The position numbers were made by a program, and so were the translations under genes. From the NCBI GenBank assembly GCA_024635815.1, contig JAGXIG010000005.1:1-21567 (forward strand): a stretch of 21,567 nucleotides of DNA. Direction: 5' to 3'. Each line of letters begins with the position of its first letter. The stretch's first letter is position 1. Positions 7,840-15,843 of the stretch are shown here, piece by piece. The DNA comes from Salegentibacter sp. (lineage in GTDB: Bacteria; Bacteroidota; Bacteroidia; Flavobacteriales; Flavobacteriaceae). The notes under the pieces are model-generated. The model did no database searches and was not told where the DNA came from. It worked only from the letters and a program-made list of their open reading frames with translations.

Positions 7840-9034
7840 ATTCACCCATCAAATTTCAAGAATGAAAAAGTTAGCTGTTTTATTAAGTATTCCGATTTTA
7901 ATGCTCTCGTGTGGAAATAATGAGGAAGGAAAATCTATAGACGAAATTATAGAAAATGAAGACCTCACAGAAATCAGGGCTAAAAAGGCTGAATTAAGCA
8001 AAGAACAAAGCGACCTTACCCAAAATCTGGATAAACTTGATCAAGCCATAGATCGCCTGGATAAAACCCGCCGTTTAGACCTGGTGGTAACCCAAAAAAT
8101 TAGCGATACGCTTTTTAAACATTATGCTGAAGTACAGGGTGATGTAGCAACCGATGAGAACATTGTTATTTATTCTGAATTTTCGGGAATCCTTCAAGAT
8201 TTGCGCGTTAAAGAAGGACAGCTGGTAAACAAGGGACAGGTCCTTGCCAAAATTGATGATGGTGGACTTTCAAGCGAATTAGCGCAGTTAGAAACTCAAG
8301 CCACTTTGGCTAAGACCACTTTTGAGCGTCAGGAACGTCTTTGGGAACAGAATATTGGTTCAGAAATGCAATACCTCGAGGCTAAAACCAATTTCGAGTC
8401 TATGCAAAATTCAGTAAAAAGATTGCAATCCCAATTAAATAAAACTATTGTAAGAGCCCCCTTCAGCGGAATTGTAGACGAAATACTTACCGAACAAGGT
8501 GAAGTAGTAAGCCCGGGGCAAAATCAGTTATTTCGTTTAGTGAGTTTAAAAAATATGTATGTAGAGGCCGCTGTTCCGGAAAACTATTTGCAAACCGTAC
8601 GAGAAGGCACTGAGGTAATAGTAGAAATTAGTTCGCTGGATCGTGAATTTGAAGGTAAAATAAGAAGGGTTGGAAATACTATTAATCCTAACAACCGTTC
8701 TTTTAATATTGAGGTAGCAGTTCCTAATGAAAACGGGATGATAAAACCCAACCAAATCGCAACAATTAAACTAAACGACTATACTGCGGAAAACGCTGTA
8801 ATTATTCCCGAGAATGCTTTGCTTAAAAATTCGCAAGGAGAAAGTATTGTATTTACGATTCAGGAAAAAGAAGGCGAGGATAATATTGGTACTGCCAAAA
8901 GGCAAATTGTGGAAACAGGGTATACTTACGATAACCTGATAGAAATTACCAAAGGACTGGAAAACGGAGAAACCCTAATCGTAGAAGGCGCTAAAAACCT
9001 TCGCGATGGTCAGGAAGTTAAAATAAGAAACTAA
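7829..9034 (+). CDS. periplasmic adaptor (membrane fusion protein) of RND pump, lipoprotein
   Basis: This adaptor links the inner-membrane RND pump to the TolC-like channel. It is 401 residues from ATG 7829. A lipoprotein signal ends LMLSC with the modified Cys at 28, so it is anchored to the periplasmic side of a membrane. An extra charged heptad-like segment (about 36-84, rich in Lys, Asp, Glu and Leu) precedes the usual fold. The biotinyl-lipoyl halves are near 107-143 and 205-236 (IVRAPFSGIVDEI), split by the alpha-hairpin (145-204), then beta-barrel and membrane-proximal domains. An alternative start is ATG 7862 (MKKLAVLL), which gives a more standard signal. I kept 7829 because of the 11-base overlap with tolC, identical in form to the previous junction. 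Confidence 0.92.
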   Translation: MKIKFTHQISRMKKLAVLLSIPILMLSCGNNEEGKSIDEIIENEDLTEIRAKKAELSKEQSDLTQNLDKLDQAIDRLDKTRRLDLVVTQKISDTLFKHYAEVQGDVATDENIVIYSEFSGILQDLRVKEGQLVNKGQVLAKIDDGGLSSELAQLETQATLAKTTFERQERLWEQNIGSEMQYLEAKTNFESMQNSVKRLQSQLNKTIVRAPFSGIVDEILTEQGEVVSPGQNQLFRLVSLKNMYVEAAVPENYLQTVREGTEVIVEISSLDREFEGKIRRVGNTINPNNRSFNIEVAVPNENGMIKPNQIATIKLNDYTAENAVIIPENALLKNSQGESIVFTIQEKEGEDNIGTAKRQIVETGYTYDNLIEITKGLENGETLIVEGAKNLRDGQEVKIRN

Positions 9035-9040
9035 GCTACA

Positions 9041-12000
9041 ATGAATTTAGATAAAGAATTTAAGCTTTCGACCTGGGCCATTAACAACAAAATGACGGTA
9101 TATGTTATTATCGCCATTGTGATGATTGGCGGGCTCATGTCATATTACAATATGCCGCGGGAAACCTTTCCTGAGGTTGTTGAGACCAAAATTTATGTTA
9201 GCTCTATAAACCCTGGAAACTCTGCAGAAGATGTTGAAAAATTCATCACCGAACCGCTTGAGGAAGAGTTTAATGATGTTGCCGGGGTAAAAGAAATTTC
9301 GTCTTCTACTTTTCAGGATTACTCATTGGTAATTGTTGAGTTTGAAGAAGATGTTGAAGTAGAAAGTGCCAAAACCAAGGTTAAAGACAAGGTAGATATG
9401 GTGAAAGCCGAAACTACCTGGCCTACCTTAGATAATGGCGCAAAGGTAGAACCTAATGTTTTTGACCTTAATATTTCAGAAGAACTACCTATTCTAAATA
9501 TAAACTTGACAGGAGATTATACCGTTCAGCAATTAAAAGAATATGCCGAATATCTACAGGAGCGCATTGAATTGCTTCCGCAGATAAAGGAAGCGAGTAT
9601 TCGTGGTGCTGAAGAAATGGAGGTTGAAATCGCGGTAGATATCTATAAAATGACTGCTTCAAAAGTAAGTTTTACAGATATCGTAAACGCAGTTAGCGGT
9701 GAAAACAGAACTATTTCTGGTGGAAATGTAATTACCAGCGGAATTCAGAAAAACATCAGGATCATTGGGGAAATTGAAGATCCCGATGAACTTGACAATG
9801 TAGTTGTAAAAACAGATGGTGGCAATATATTCCTAAAGGATATCGCCGATATTAATTTCAGGGAAAAAGACGCTACCACTTTTGCTCGGGAATATGGGGA
9901 TCCCGTGGTGATGCTGGATGTAAAAAAACGTGCTGGAAAGAATATGATCGAGGCAGTAGATCAGATAAAGGAAATTGTAAAAAAAGAACAGGAAGAATAT
10001 CTTCCCGAAAGTTTATACATAAGTCTCACTAACGATCTTTCTACCAACACCCGAAGCCAGGTAGACGACCTTGTGAACAATATAATTTTTGGGGTAATTC
10101 TGGTAGTTTTGGTTTTAATGTTTTTCCTCGGTTTCAGGAACGCATTATTTGTAGGAATCGCGATTCCTTTATCTATGTTCCTTTCCTATATTATTCTATC
10201 CAGTATGGGATATACCCTAAATACCATGGTGCTTTTTGCATTGGTTATGGGTCTGGGGATGCTGGTAGATAATGGGATTGTGGTAGTTGAAAACGTCTAT
10301 TCTCTAATGGACGAAGGTATGCCAAGAAAACAGGCTGCCAAGCAAGGTTTAGGTGAAATTGCCTGGCCAATTATCGCTTCTACTGCTACAACTCTGGCTG
10401 CATTTTTCCCGCTGGGACTCTGGCCGGGGATTATAGGTAGTTTTATGGTAATTTTCCCAATTACGCTCTCCATAGTTTTAGGTTCTTCACTTTTCGTGGC
10501 GCTAATCATCAACTCGATGCTTACCTCTCAATTTATGAGAACAGAAGAGGAAGAATTCACCAAAAAGAAACTTATGAAAATAAGTTCTATCCTTGCCGGA
10601 TTTGGAGCATTATTACTAATTGTAGGTTTTGTAGTTGATGCGGGGGCACTTAGGGCGTTTGGAAATATTCTAATTCTGGCCGCTATTTTACTTTGGGTTT
10701 ATAAATATTTTCTTTCCAGGGGTGTGGAATATTTTCAATACACCGCCCTTAAAAAAATGGAAAATGCCTATGAAAAGACCCTTAAATATGCGCTACGCGG
10801 AAAAAAAGCCTATGTATTTTTCTTCGGAACCTTGCTTCTGCTTTTCCTTTCTTTTGTATTGATTGGTCTCGTACAACCAAAAGTTCTGTTTTTTCCTGAA
10901 AATGAGCCCAACCAGGTTATCACCTATATCGAATACCCACAAGGAACCGATATTCATAAAACCAATGCACTTACCAAAAAAGTAGAGCAACGTGTATTTG
11001 AAGCTATTGAGCAATATGAAGATGAAGACGGTTACAACTTTATGGTTGAATCGGCTATTTCCCAGGTTGGGGAAGGTGCGGGAAATCCGCAAACCGACGT
11101 TGGCCAACAGAATGAAATGCCACATAAAGCAAAGATTACGCTCTCTATGCGTGAATTCACCGAAAGGCGTGGCGTAAGTAGTAGCGAAGTTTTATCTGGA
11201 GTTCGGGAAGCTGTACAGGGATTCCCGGGTGCTTCTATTGTAGTAGAAAAAGATGCCGCCGGCCCACCAACCGGTTATCCAATAAACATGGAGCTTAAAG
11301 GTGAAGATTATGAGCAAATGCTCATGGAAGCAGAAAACCTGCGTTCCTACGTTAACGACCTTAGTATTGCCGGAATTGAAGAACTTAAAATAGACGTCAA
11401 CAAATCTAAACCGGAATTAAGCGTAAAAGTAGACCGAAGAAAGGCCGGACAGCTTGGAGTTTCAACGTCCCAGGTAGGTCAGACTATACGAAGGGCTATT
11501 TATGGCGAAGAGGTTTCTACTTATAAAGATGGTGATGATGATTATGAGATAAATATGCGTTTTGCCGATAAATATCGCTATGATGAAAACGTGTTGTTTA
11601 ATCAGCCAGTTACTTTTAAAGATCAGAACACGGGAGAAATAATCCAGGTGCCAATTTCATCTTTGATTAGTACAGAAACTGCTTCCTCTTTCAGTTCAAT
11701 TAAAAGGAAAGATCTAAAAAGGGTGATCACCCTCTACTCTAATGTGCTGCAAGGTTCCAATGGGAATGAGATTGTGGGTCAATTGAAAACAGCTCTTAGA
11801 AGTTATGATCTTCCAAAAGATATAACTTTAGAGTTTACCGGCGAACAGGAAGAACAGGAAGAAAATATGGCTTTTTTACTTAAAGCCTTGCTAATCGCGA
11901 TGGGTGGTATCCTGCTTATTCTTGTTGCCCAATTCAACTCGCTGTCCAAACCAATTATTATTGTTATGGCAGTAGTATTGAGTTTAGTCGGAGTTTTCCT

Positions 12001-12514
12001 TGGATTGATCATTTTCCAGATGGATTTCATCATTATTATGACGATGATGGGAATTATCTCGCTGGCCGGAATTGTAGTAAATAATGCTATTGTACTTATT
12101 GACTATACCCAAATTCTTATAGATCGGAAAAAGAGGGATCTAAATTTAGATGAAGATGATTTACTTACCCGGGCGCAGTATTTTGACTGTATTGTTAGGG
12201 GCGGAAGATCGAGGTTACGACCTGTATTGCTTACGGCAATTACAACCGTACTTGGTTTAATTCCACTGGCGGTAGGATTGAATATAGATTTCTTTAGTTT
12301 GTTTACAGATTACAATCCTAAAGTATTTATCGGTGGAGCCAACGTGATCTTCTGGGGGCCACTGGCCTGGACTGTGATTTTCGGGTTGGTATTTGCCACC
12401 TTCCTTACGCTGGTCGTAGTTCCGGTGATGTTTTACCTGGTAAATCGAATTAAGGTTAAAACCGCCGATAAACGCAAAGAGCGGAAACAAAGAAAGTTGG
12501 AAGCAAGAACTTAA
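9041..12514 (+). CDS. RND efflux transporter, inner-membrane pump subunit (HAE1/AcrB-like)
   Basis: This is the proton-driven pump of the tripartite system. At 1157 residues it is about 100 longer than AcrB. The first helix is near 18-37, followed by the first periplasmic porter domain (about 38-335), helices 2-6 (about 345-500), a second porter domain (about 612-880) and helices 8-12 in the C-terminal part. VDNGIVVVENV (409-419) is the helix-4 motif: Asp410 is kept, but AcrB's second Asp is Asn411. In helix 10, VNNAIVLIDY has Asn1014 where AcrB has its relay Lys. Residues about 513-532 and 536-558 are two extra hydrophobic segments between helices 6 and 7. It starts six bases after the adaptor gene and is followed by a terminator. 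Multidrug export is inferred; heavy-metal transport is less likely because no CzcA-type metal motifs are seen. Confidence 0.94.
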   Translation: MNLDKEFKLSTWAINNKMTVYVIIAIVMIGGLMSYYNMPRETFPEVVETKIYVSSINPGNSAEDVEKFITEPLEEEFNDVAGVKEISSSTFQDYSLVIVEFEEDVEVESAKTKVKDKVDMVKAETTWPTLDNGAKVEPNVFDLNISEELPILNINLTGDYTVQQLKEYAEYLQERIELLPQIKEASIRGAEEMEVEIAVDIYKMTASKVSFTDIVNAVSGENRTISGGNVITSGIQKNIRIIGEIEDPDELDNVVVKTDGGNIFLKDIADINFREKDATTFAREYGDPVVMLDVKKRAGKNMIEAVDQIKEIVKKEQEEYLPESLYISLTNDLSTNTRSQVDDLVNNIIFGVILVVLVLMFFLGFRNALFVGIAIPLSMFLSYIILSSMGYTLNTMVLFALVMGLGMLVDNGIVVVENVYSLMDEGMPRKQAAKQGLGEIAWPIIASTATTLAAFFPLGLWPGIIGSFMVIFPITLSIVLGSSLFVALIINSMLTSQFMRTEEEEFTKKKLMKISSILAGFGALLLIVGFVVDAGALRAFGNILILAAILLWVYKYFLSRGVEYFQYTALKKMENAYEKTLKYALRGKKAYVFFFGTLLLLFLSFVLIGLVQPKVLFFPENEPNQVITYIEYPQGTDIHKTNALTKKVEQRVFEAIEQYEDEDGYNFMVESAISQVGEGAGNPQTDVGQQNEMPHKAKITLSMREFTERRGVSSSEVLSGVREAVQGFPGASIVVEKDAAGPPTGYPINMELKGEDYEQMLMEAENLRSYVNDLSIAGIEELKIDVNKSKPELSVKVDRRKAGQLGVSTSQVGQTIRRAIYGEEVSTYKDGDDDYEINMRFADKYRYDENVLFNQPVTFKDQNTGEIIQVPISSLISTETASSFSSIKRKDLKRVITLYSNVLQGSNGNEIVGQLKTALRSYDLPKDITLEFTGEQEEQEENMAFLLKALLIAMGGILLILVAQFNSLSKPIIIVMAVVLSLVGVFLGLIIFQMDFIIIMTMMGIISLAGIVVNNAIVLIDYTQILIDRKKRDLNLDEDDLLTRAQYFDCIVRGGRSRLRPVLLTAITTVLGLIPLAVGLNIDFFSLFTDYNPKVFIGGANVIFWGPLAWTVIFGLVFATFLTLVVVPVMFYLVNRIKVKTADKRKERKQRKLEART

Positions 12515-12520
12515 AATTAG

Positions 12521-12550
12521 ACCCCCGGAGTAGAAACTTCGGGGTTTTTT
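12521..12550 (+). terminator. terminator of the TetR-TolC-MFP-RND operon
   Basis: ACCCC (12521-12525) pairs with GGGGT (12541-12545). After a bulged C, GGAGT pairs with ACTTC (one G-U pair) around loop AGAA. T6 follows at 12545-12550. It lies seven bases after the RND stop codon. Confidence 0.8.
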
Positions 12551-12639
12551 ATTTCCACTATTTACAGGGAATTCACTCATTCCATTTTCCATTTAATTGA
12601 AGTAACTTAAAAGATTAAAACAATTAAAACCGGGAAATT

Positions 12640-13104
12640 ATGAAAATCCAACATCAGCTTTCAGAAGTAAAAAGTCTTTACTTCTTACTTATACTCTTAT
12701 TTTCCTGCGGAATTTTTGCCCAGGAAACTTCTGAAAATTCAATCTCGTTTACGAAAAGCGACTCAAATCTGGAATGGGGGCCCTGCCCTGATTTTATGCC
12801 AGAAGGATGTAATGTTGCCGTTTTACACGGAAACCCCGCCGAAAAAAATTCTGATATTTTCTTTAAAGTTCCGGCTAATACAGATATACCTGAACACACC
12901 CATACCTCTGCCGAGCGGATGGTTCTTATCTCAGGTGAAATGGAAGTGACTTATAAAGGGGAACAACCGCAAACTTTAAAAGAAGGCACGTATGCCTATG
13001 GCCCTGCCAATAAACCTCATTCGGCAAAATGTGGAGATTCTCCCTGCGTACTTTTTATCGCCTTTATAGAACCGGTAGATGCAGTACCGGTGGAGAAAGA
13101 TTAA
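12640..13104 (+). CDS. exported cupin-domain protein
   Basis: A small secreted beta-barrel protein of 154 residues. The N-terminus is a signal peptide ending GIFAQ (cut after A27 expected); LFSC at 20-23 is a less likely lipobox. The cupin core carries the metal-binding set H86, H88 and E92 in HTHTSAE, followed by LISGEMEV, with H127 in GPANKPHS. Metal binding is therefore likely intact. Four cysteines remain in the mature protein (49, 57, 131, 136), which could form disulfides in the periplasm or bind metal. The enzymatic role is unknown; cupins range from dioxygenases to sensors. It stands alone between the RND operon terminator and a terminator shared with the next gene. I find no clear promoter in the 89 bases after the RND terminator. 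Confidence 0.85.
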   Translation: MKIQHQLSEVKSLYFLLILLFSCGIFAQETSENSISFTKSDSNLEWGPCPDFMPEGCNVAVLHGNPAEKNSDIFFKVPANTDIPEHTHTSAERMVLISGEMEVTYKGEQPQTLKEGTYAYGPANKPHSAKCGDSPCVLFIAFIEPVDAVPVEKD

Positions 13105-13177
13105 TAACCTGTTTTGGCAAAATACCTCGGAGCGAGCTCACGACGCATTCAGAAAGAATATAATTTTTAAATTTCGA

Positions 13178-13218
13178 GACAAGCTTCGAACAATTTAAAT
13201 CTCGATTATTTAGTAAAA
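13178..13218 (+). repeat. dispersed 3'-end repeat, copy 1
   Basis: The 26 bases at 13193-13218 match copy 2 (15751-15776) at 24 positions. Upstream, both copies share G-x-CAAGC-x-TC in the same register, so the homology spans about 41 bases. The copy lies after the cupin stop codon and just before a terminator. Here the inner CTCGATTA...TAG has lost the second arm of the palindrome kept in copy 2. Confidence 0.65.
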
Positions 13219-13220
13219 CA

Positions 13221-13254
13221 AAAAAAGGCTGCCTTTTCAGACAGCCTTTAATTT
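13221..13254. terminator. bidirectional terminator between the convergent cupin and MORN genes
   Basis: AAAGGCTG (13224-13231) pairs perfectly with CAGCCTTT (13242-13249) around a ten-base loop. A-rich sequence on the left gives a long uridine run on the minus strand, so it best ends the MORN gene (last base 13273). The weaker T tract on the right may serve the cupin transcript. Confidence 0.75.
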
Positions 13255-13272
13255 TATATAGAAAATTAGCTT

Positions 13273-13632
13273 TTAGTTATCAGCTAAAGTACCATCGCTC
13301 TTCCAGGTATTTACCCCTGCAATTTGGTTATTATCATAATCTACTTCAGTTAATTTATCTGAAGTCCAGAAAAACCATTTTCCGGTTTTAACACCTTTAG
13401 TATAAGTAGCGATGCTTTGCTTTTTTCCTTCTGCATCATAAGCAATCCATTCGCCGTGAAGCTTTCCGTTTTTGTAAGTTCCCATTTGTTTTACAGAACC
13501 ATCTTCATAGAAAAAAGTACCTTTAATAAGATCTCCCTCTTTTTCAAATTTTGGTTCCGGACTTTCTTGCGCCATAGCAGCTGCTCCAAAGGTAAAAATG
13601 GCAGCCATCAATATGTTTTTTATCTTTTTCAT
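13273..13632 (-). CDS. exported MORN-repeat protein
   Basis: A 119-residue secreted protein. The signal peptide ends AAAMAQ, with a predicted cut after A21 and Gln at +1. The mature part contains MORN-type repeats: YEDGSVKQMGTYKNGKLHGEW (about 42-62), YDAEGKKQSIATYTKGVKTGKW (about 65-86) and a third degenerate unit ending YDNNQIAGVNTWKSDG. Proteins of this kind are often named after YwqK and labelled as antitoxins, but there is no partner toxin gene here and the export signal makes a cytoplasmic antitoxin role improbable. A surface or periplasmic function is more likely; the actual role is unknown. It has its own promoter (13659-13689) and a terminator (13221-13254). Confidence 0.82.
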   Translation of the reverse strand: MKKIKNILMAAIFTFGAAAMAQESPEPKFEKEGDLIKGTFFYEDGSVKQMGTYKNGKLHGEWIAYDAEGKKQSIATYTKGVKTGKWFFWTSDKLTEVDYDNNQIAGVNTWKSDGTLADN

Positions 13633-13658
13633 AGTCTTATTTTTTAAACTTTACTTTA

Positions 13659-13689
13659 CAAAGATAGCTAAATGTTTACTTTAAAACAA
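13659..13689 (-). promoter_or_regulatory. promoter of the MORN-repeat gene
   Basis: On the minus strand TTG (complement of CAA at 13687-13689) is followed 20 bases later by TATCTTTG (complement of 13659-13666), a full match to the Bacteroidota pattern, 26 bases before the ATG. The remainder of the 307-base gap (13633-13939) holds only the aspS promoter and AT-rich sequence with no gene I can support. Confidence 0.6.
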
Positions 13690-13906
13690 CAATCGCGTAA
13701 CATTAAATTAACATTGAATGCTTAAAAACCTAACAAACAGACTATTGAATGTTATTTTTTAACTTAATATGGGGGAATTTTAGAGATAATCCGTAACATA
13801 GTATCCAAAAAATGTAGAAGAATTTAACCTGCAATTCTGAATTTTCAAATCTAAATTAGTAGACATTTTCTAGAGCTATTTTATCGGGAAACCCATTAGA
13901 ACTTCT

Positions 13907-13914
13907 TACTTTTG
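13907..13914 (+). promoter_or_regulatory. candidate -7 element of aspS
   Basis: TACTTTTG matches TAnnTTTG and ends 25 bases before the aspS ATG. I do not see a TTG at the usual upstream distance, so the -33 side is weak. Confidence 0.45.
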
Positions 13915-13939
13915 CGCTACTTAAAATTTTAGGAATATT

Positions 13940-15721
13940 ATGTATAGAAGTCATACCTGTGGGGAATTAAATGCAGCTTCAATTGGTCAGGAAGTAAAAC
14001 TTTCGGGCTGGGTTCAAAAAATAAGGGACAAAGGTTTTATGGTTTGGGTAGATTTGCGCGATCGTTACGGCATCACTCAGCTTATCTTTGATGAAGATCG
14101 CTCCTCAAAGGAACTTATGCAAAAAGCCCAGAAAATGGGTCGCGAATTTGTAATCCAGGTGAGCGGAAAAGTAATTGAGCGAGAGTCTAAGAATACAAAT
14201 ATTCCAACCGGTGAAATTGAAGTTTTAGTTGAAGAAGTTAATATTCTGAATACTTCCCTAACGCCTCCTTTTACGATTGAAGATGAAACCGATGGTGGTG
14301 AAGACCTAAGGATGAAATACCGTTACCTGGATATTCGTAGAAATCCGGTAAAAAATAAGCTGAAATTTCGCCATAAGGTTGGAATGGAAGTTAGAAACTA
14401 TCTTTCTAAGCAGGATTTTATTGAAGTAGAAACTCCGTATTTAATAAAATCTACTCCTGAAGGTGCTCGTGACTTTGTAGTACCAAGCCGAATGAACGAA
14501 GGTCAGTTCTACGCCCTTCCGCAATCGCCACAAACCTTTAAGCAATTGCTTATGGTTGGCGGAATGGATAAATATTTCCAGATTGTGAAATGTTTTAGGG
14601 ATGAAGACCTTAGAGCCGACAGACAGCCGGAATTCACGCAAATTGACTGTGAAATGGCTTTTGTTGAACAAGAGGACATCCTGAATATTTTTGAAGGTTT
14701 AACCAGGCATTTACTGAAAGAGATCAATGGCGTGGACGTAGCGGAATTCCCTAGAATGACCTACGCTGAAGCGATGAAAAAATACGGAAACGACAAGCCC
14801 GATATTAGATTTGGGATGGAGTTTGCGGAATTAAACGAGCTTGCGAAAAACAAAGGTTTTAATGTTTTCGATCAGCAGGAATTGGTTGTGGGAATCTCGG
14901 TTCCGGGAGCAGCTTCATACACAAGAAAAGAAATAGACAAATTAATCTCCTGGGTTAAAAGACCACAGGTAGGCGCTAACGGACTCGTTTGGGCAAAATA
15001 TAATGAAGATGGAACTTTAAAATCTTCAGTAGATAAATTTTATTCCGAAGAAGATTTAAAAACCTGGGCAGACGCTACAAATGCCAAGCCCGGTGATCTT
15101 ATACTTGTAATGGCCGGCGATGCCACCAAAACCAGAACTCAGCTTAGTGCTTTAAGAATGCATTTAGGAAACGAATTAGGTTTGAGAAAAGCCAACGAAT
15201 TCGCTCCGCTTTGGGTTGTAGATTTTCCACTTTTAGAGTGGGATGAAGAAACAAATCGTTTTCACGCGATGCACCACCCTTTTACTTCCCCGAAAAAAGA
15301 AGACTTTGCACTTCTTGAAACAAAACCGGGAGAAGTTCGTGCCAATGCCTACGATTTAGTCTTGAACGGAAATGAAATTGGCGGTGGTTCTATAAGGATC
15401 CACGATAAGGAAACCCAGGCTAAAATGTTCGATTATCTTGGTTTTACACCAGAAGAAGCAAAAGCACAATTCGGCTTTTTAATGGATGCCTTTCAATATG
15501 GCGCGCCTCCTCACGGCGGGATCGCCTTTGGTTTTGATAGATTAGTAGCGATTCTTGGAGGCCAGGAAAGCATCAGGGATTTTATTGCTTTTCCTAAAAA
15601 CAATAACGGTCGGGATGTGATGATAGATGCACCCGCCACCCTTGACGAAGCACAACTCAAAGAACTTCATTTAAAGGTAAACTCCCTGGAAAAAAGCTCA
15701 AAAAGTATTAATGGGAAATGA
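13940..15721 (+). CDS. aspS: aspartyl-tRNA synthetase (bacterial type)
   Basis: This class II synthetase charges tRNA(Asp) with aspartate in the cytoplasm. At 593 residues it has the length of the bacterial enzyme. An OB-fold anticodon-binding domain occupies about 1-108 ([21 protein letters not shown]). The catalytic core shows the motif 2 region [14 protein letters not shown] (219-232) and motif 3 GGIAFGFDR (526-534). The bacterial GAD insertion lies about 290-410. [11 protein letters not shown] (195-205) contributes to aspartate and ATP binding. The residue before Gly32 is Lys; this loop is involved in tRNA(Asp)/tRNA(Asn) discrimination, but I cannot say from it whether the enzyme is discriminating. 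It is followed by a repeat and a terminator. All core motifs are intact. Confidence 0.97.
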   Translation: MYRSHTCGELNAASIGQEVKLSGWVQKIRDKGFMVWVDLRDRYGITQLIFDEDRSSKELMQKAQKMGREFVIQVSGKVIERESKNTNIPTGEIEVLVEEVNILNTSLTPPFTIEDETDGGEDLRMKYRYLDIRRNPVKNKLKFRHKVGMEVRNYLSKQDFIEVETPYLIKSTPEGARDFVVPSRMNEGQFYALPQSPQTFKQLLMVGGMDKYFQIVKCFRDEDLRADRQPEFTQIDCEMAFVEQEDILNIFEGLTRHLLKEINGVDVAEFPRMTYAEAMKKYGNDKPDIRFGMEFAELNELAKNKGFNVFDQQELVVGISVPGAASYTRKEIDKLISWVKRPQVGANGLVWAKYNEDGTLKSSVDKFYSEEDLKTWADATNAKPGDLILVMAGDATKTRTQLSALRMHLGNELGLRKANEFAPLWVVDFPLLEWDEETNRFHAMHHPFTSPKKEDFALLETKPGEVRANAYDLVLNGNEIGGGSIRIHDKETQAKMFDYLGFTPEEAKAQFGFLMDAFQYGAPPHGGIAFGFDRLVAILGGQESIRDFIAFPKNNNGRDVMIDAPATLDEAQLKELHLKVNSLEKSSKSINGK

Positions 15722-15735
15722 TTCTTTGAATTCAA

Positions 15736-15776
15736 GGCAAGCGTCAGGGCATTTAAATCTCGATTATCGAGTAAAA
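15736..15776 (+). repeat. dispersed 3'-end repeat, copy 2
   Basis: Matches copy 1 (13178-13218); the last 26 bases are identical at 24 positions. This copy keeps a perfect short palindrome, CTCGA-TTA-TCGAG (15759-15771). It begins 15 bases after the aspS stop and precedes a terminator, the same arrangement as copy 1. Confidence 0.65.
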
Positions 15777-15790
15777 TTATAATTGATATT

Positions 15791-15819
15791 AAATCCCGGT
15801 TTCACATCGGGATTTTTTT
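15791..15819 (+). terminator. aspS terminator
   Basis: AAATCCCG (15791-15798) pairs with CGGGATTT (15808-15815) around a nine-base loop, and the T run extends to 15819. It lies 25 bases before the ClC start codon, so the ClC gene should have its own promoter or depend on read-through. Confidence 0.85.
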
Positions 15820-15843
15820 ATCTTCACTTAAATAAAATTTTGA

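Noticed and set aside
13273..13632. Antitoxin role for the MORN-repeat (YwqK-like) protein
   Set aside because: It has a signal peptide and no adjacent toxin-like gene, so the common antitoxin label is not supported here.
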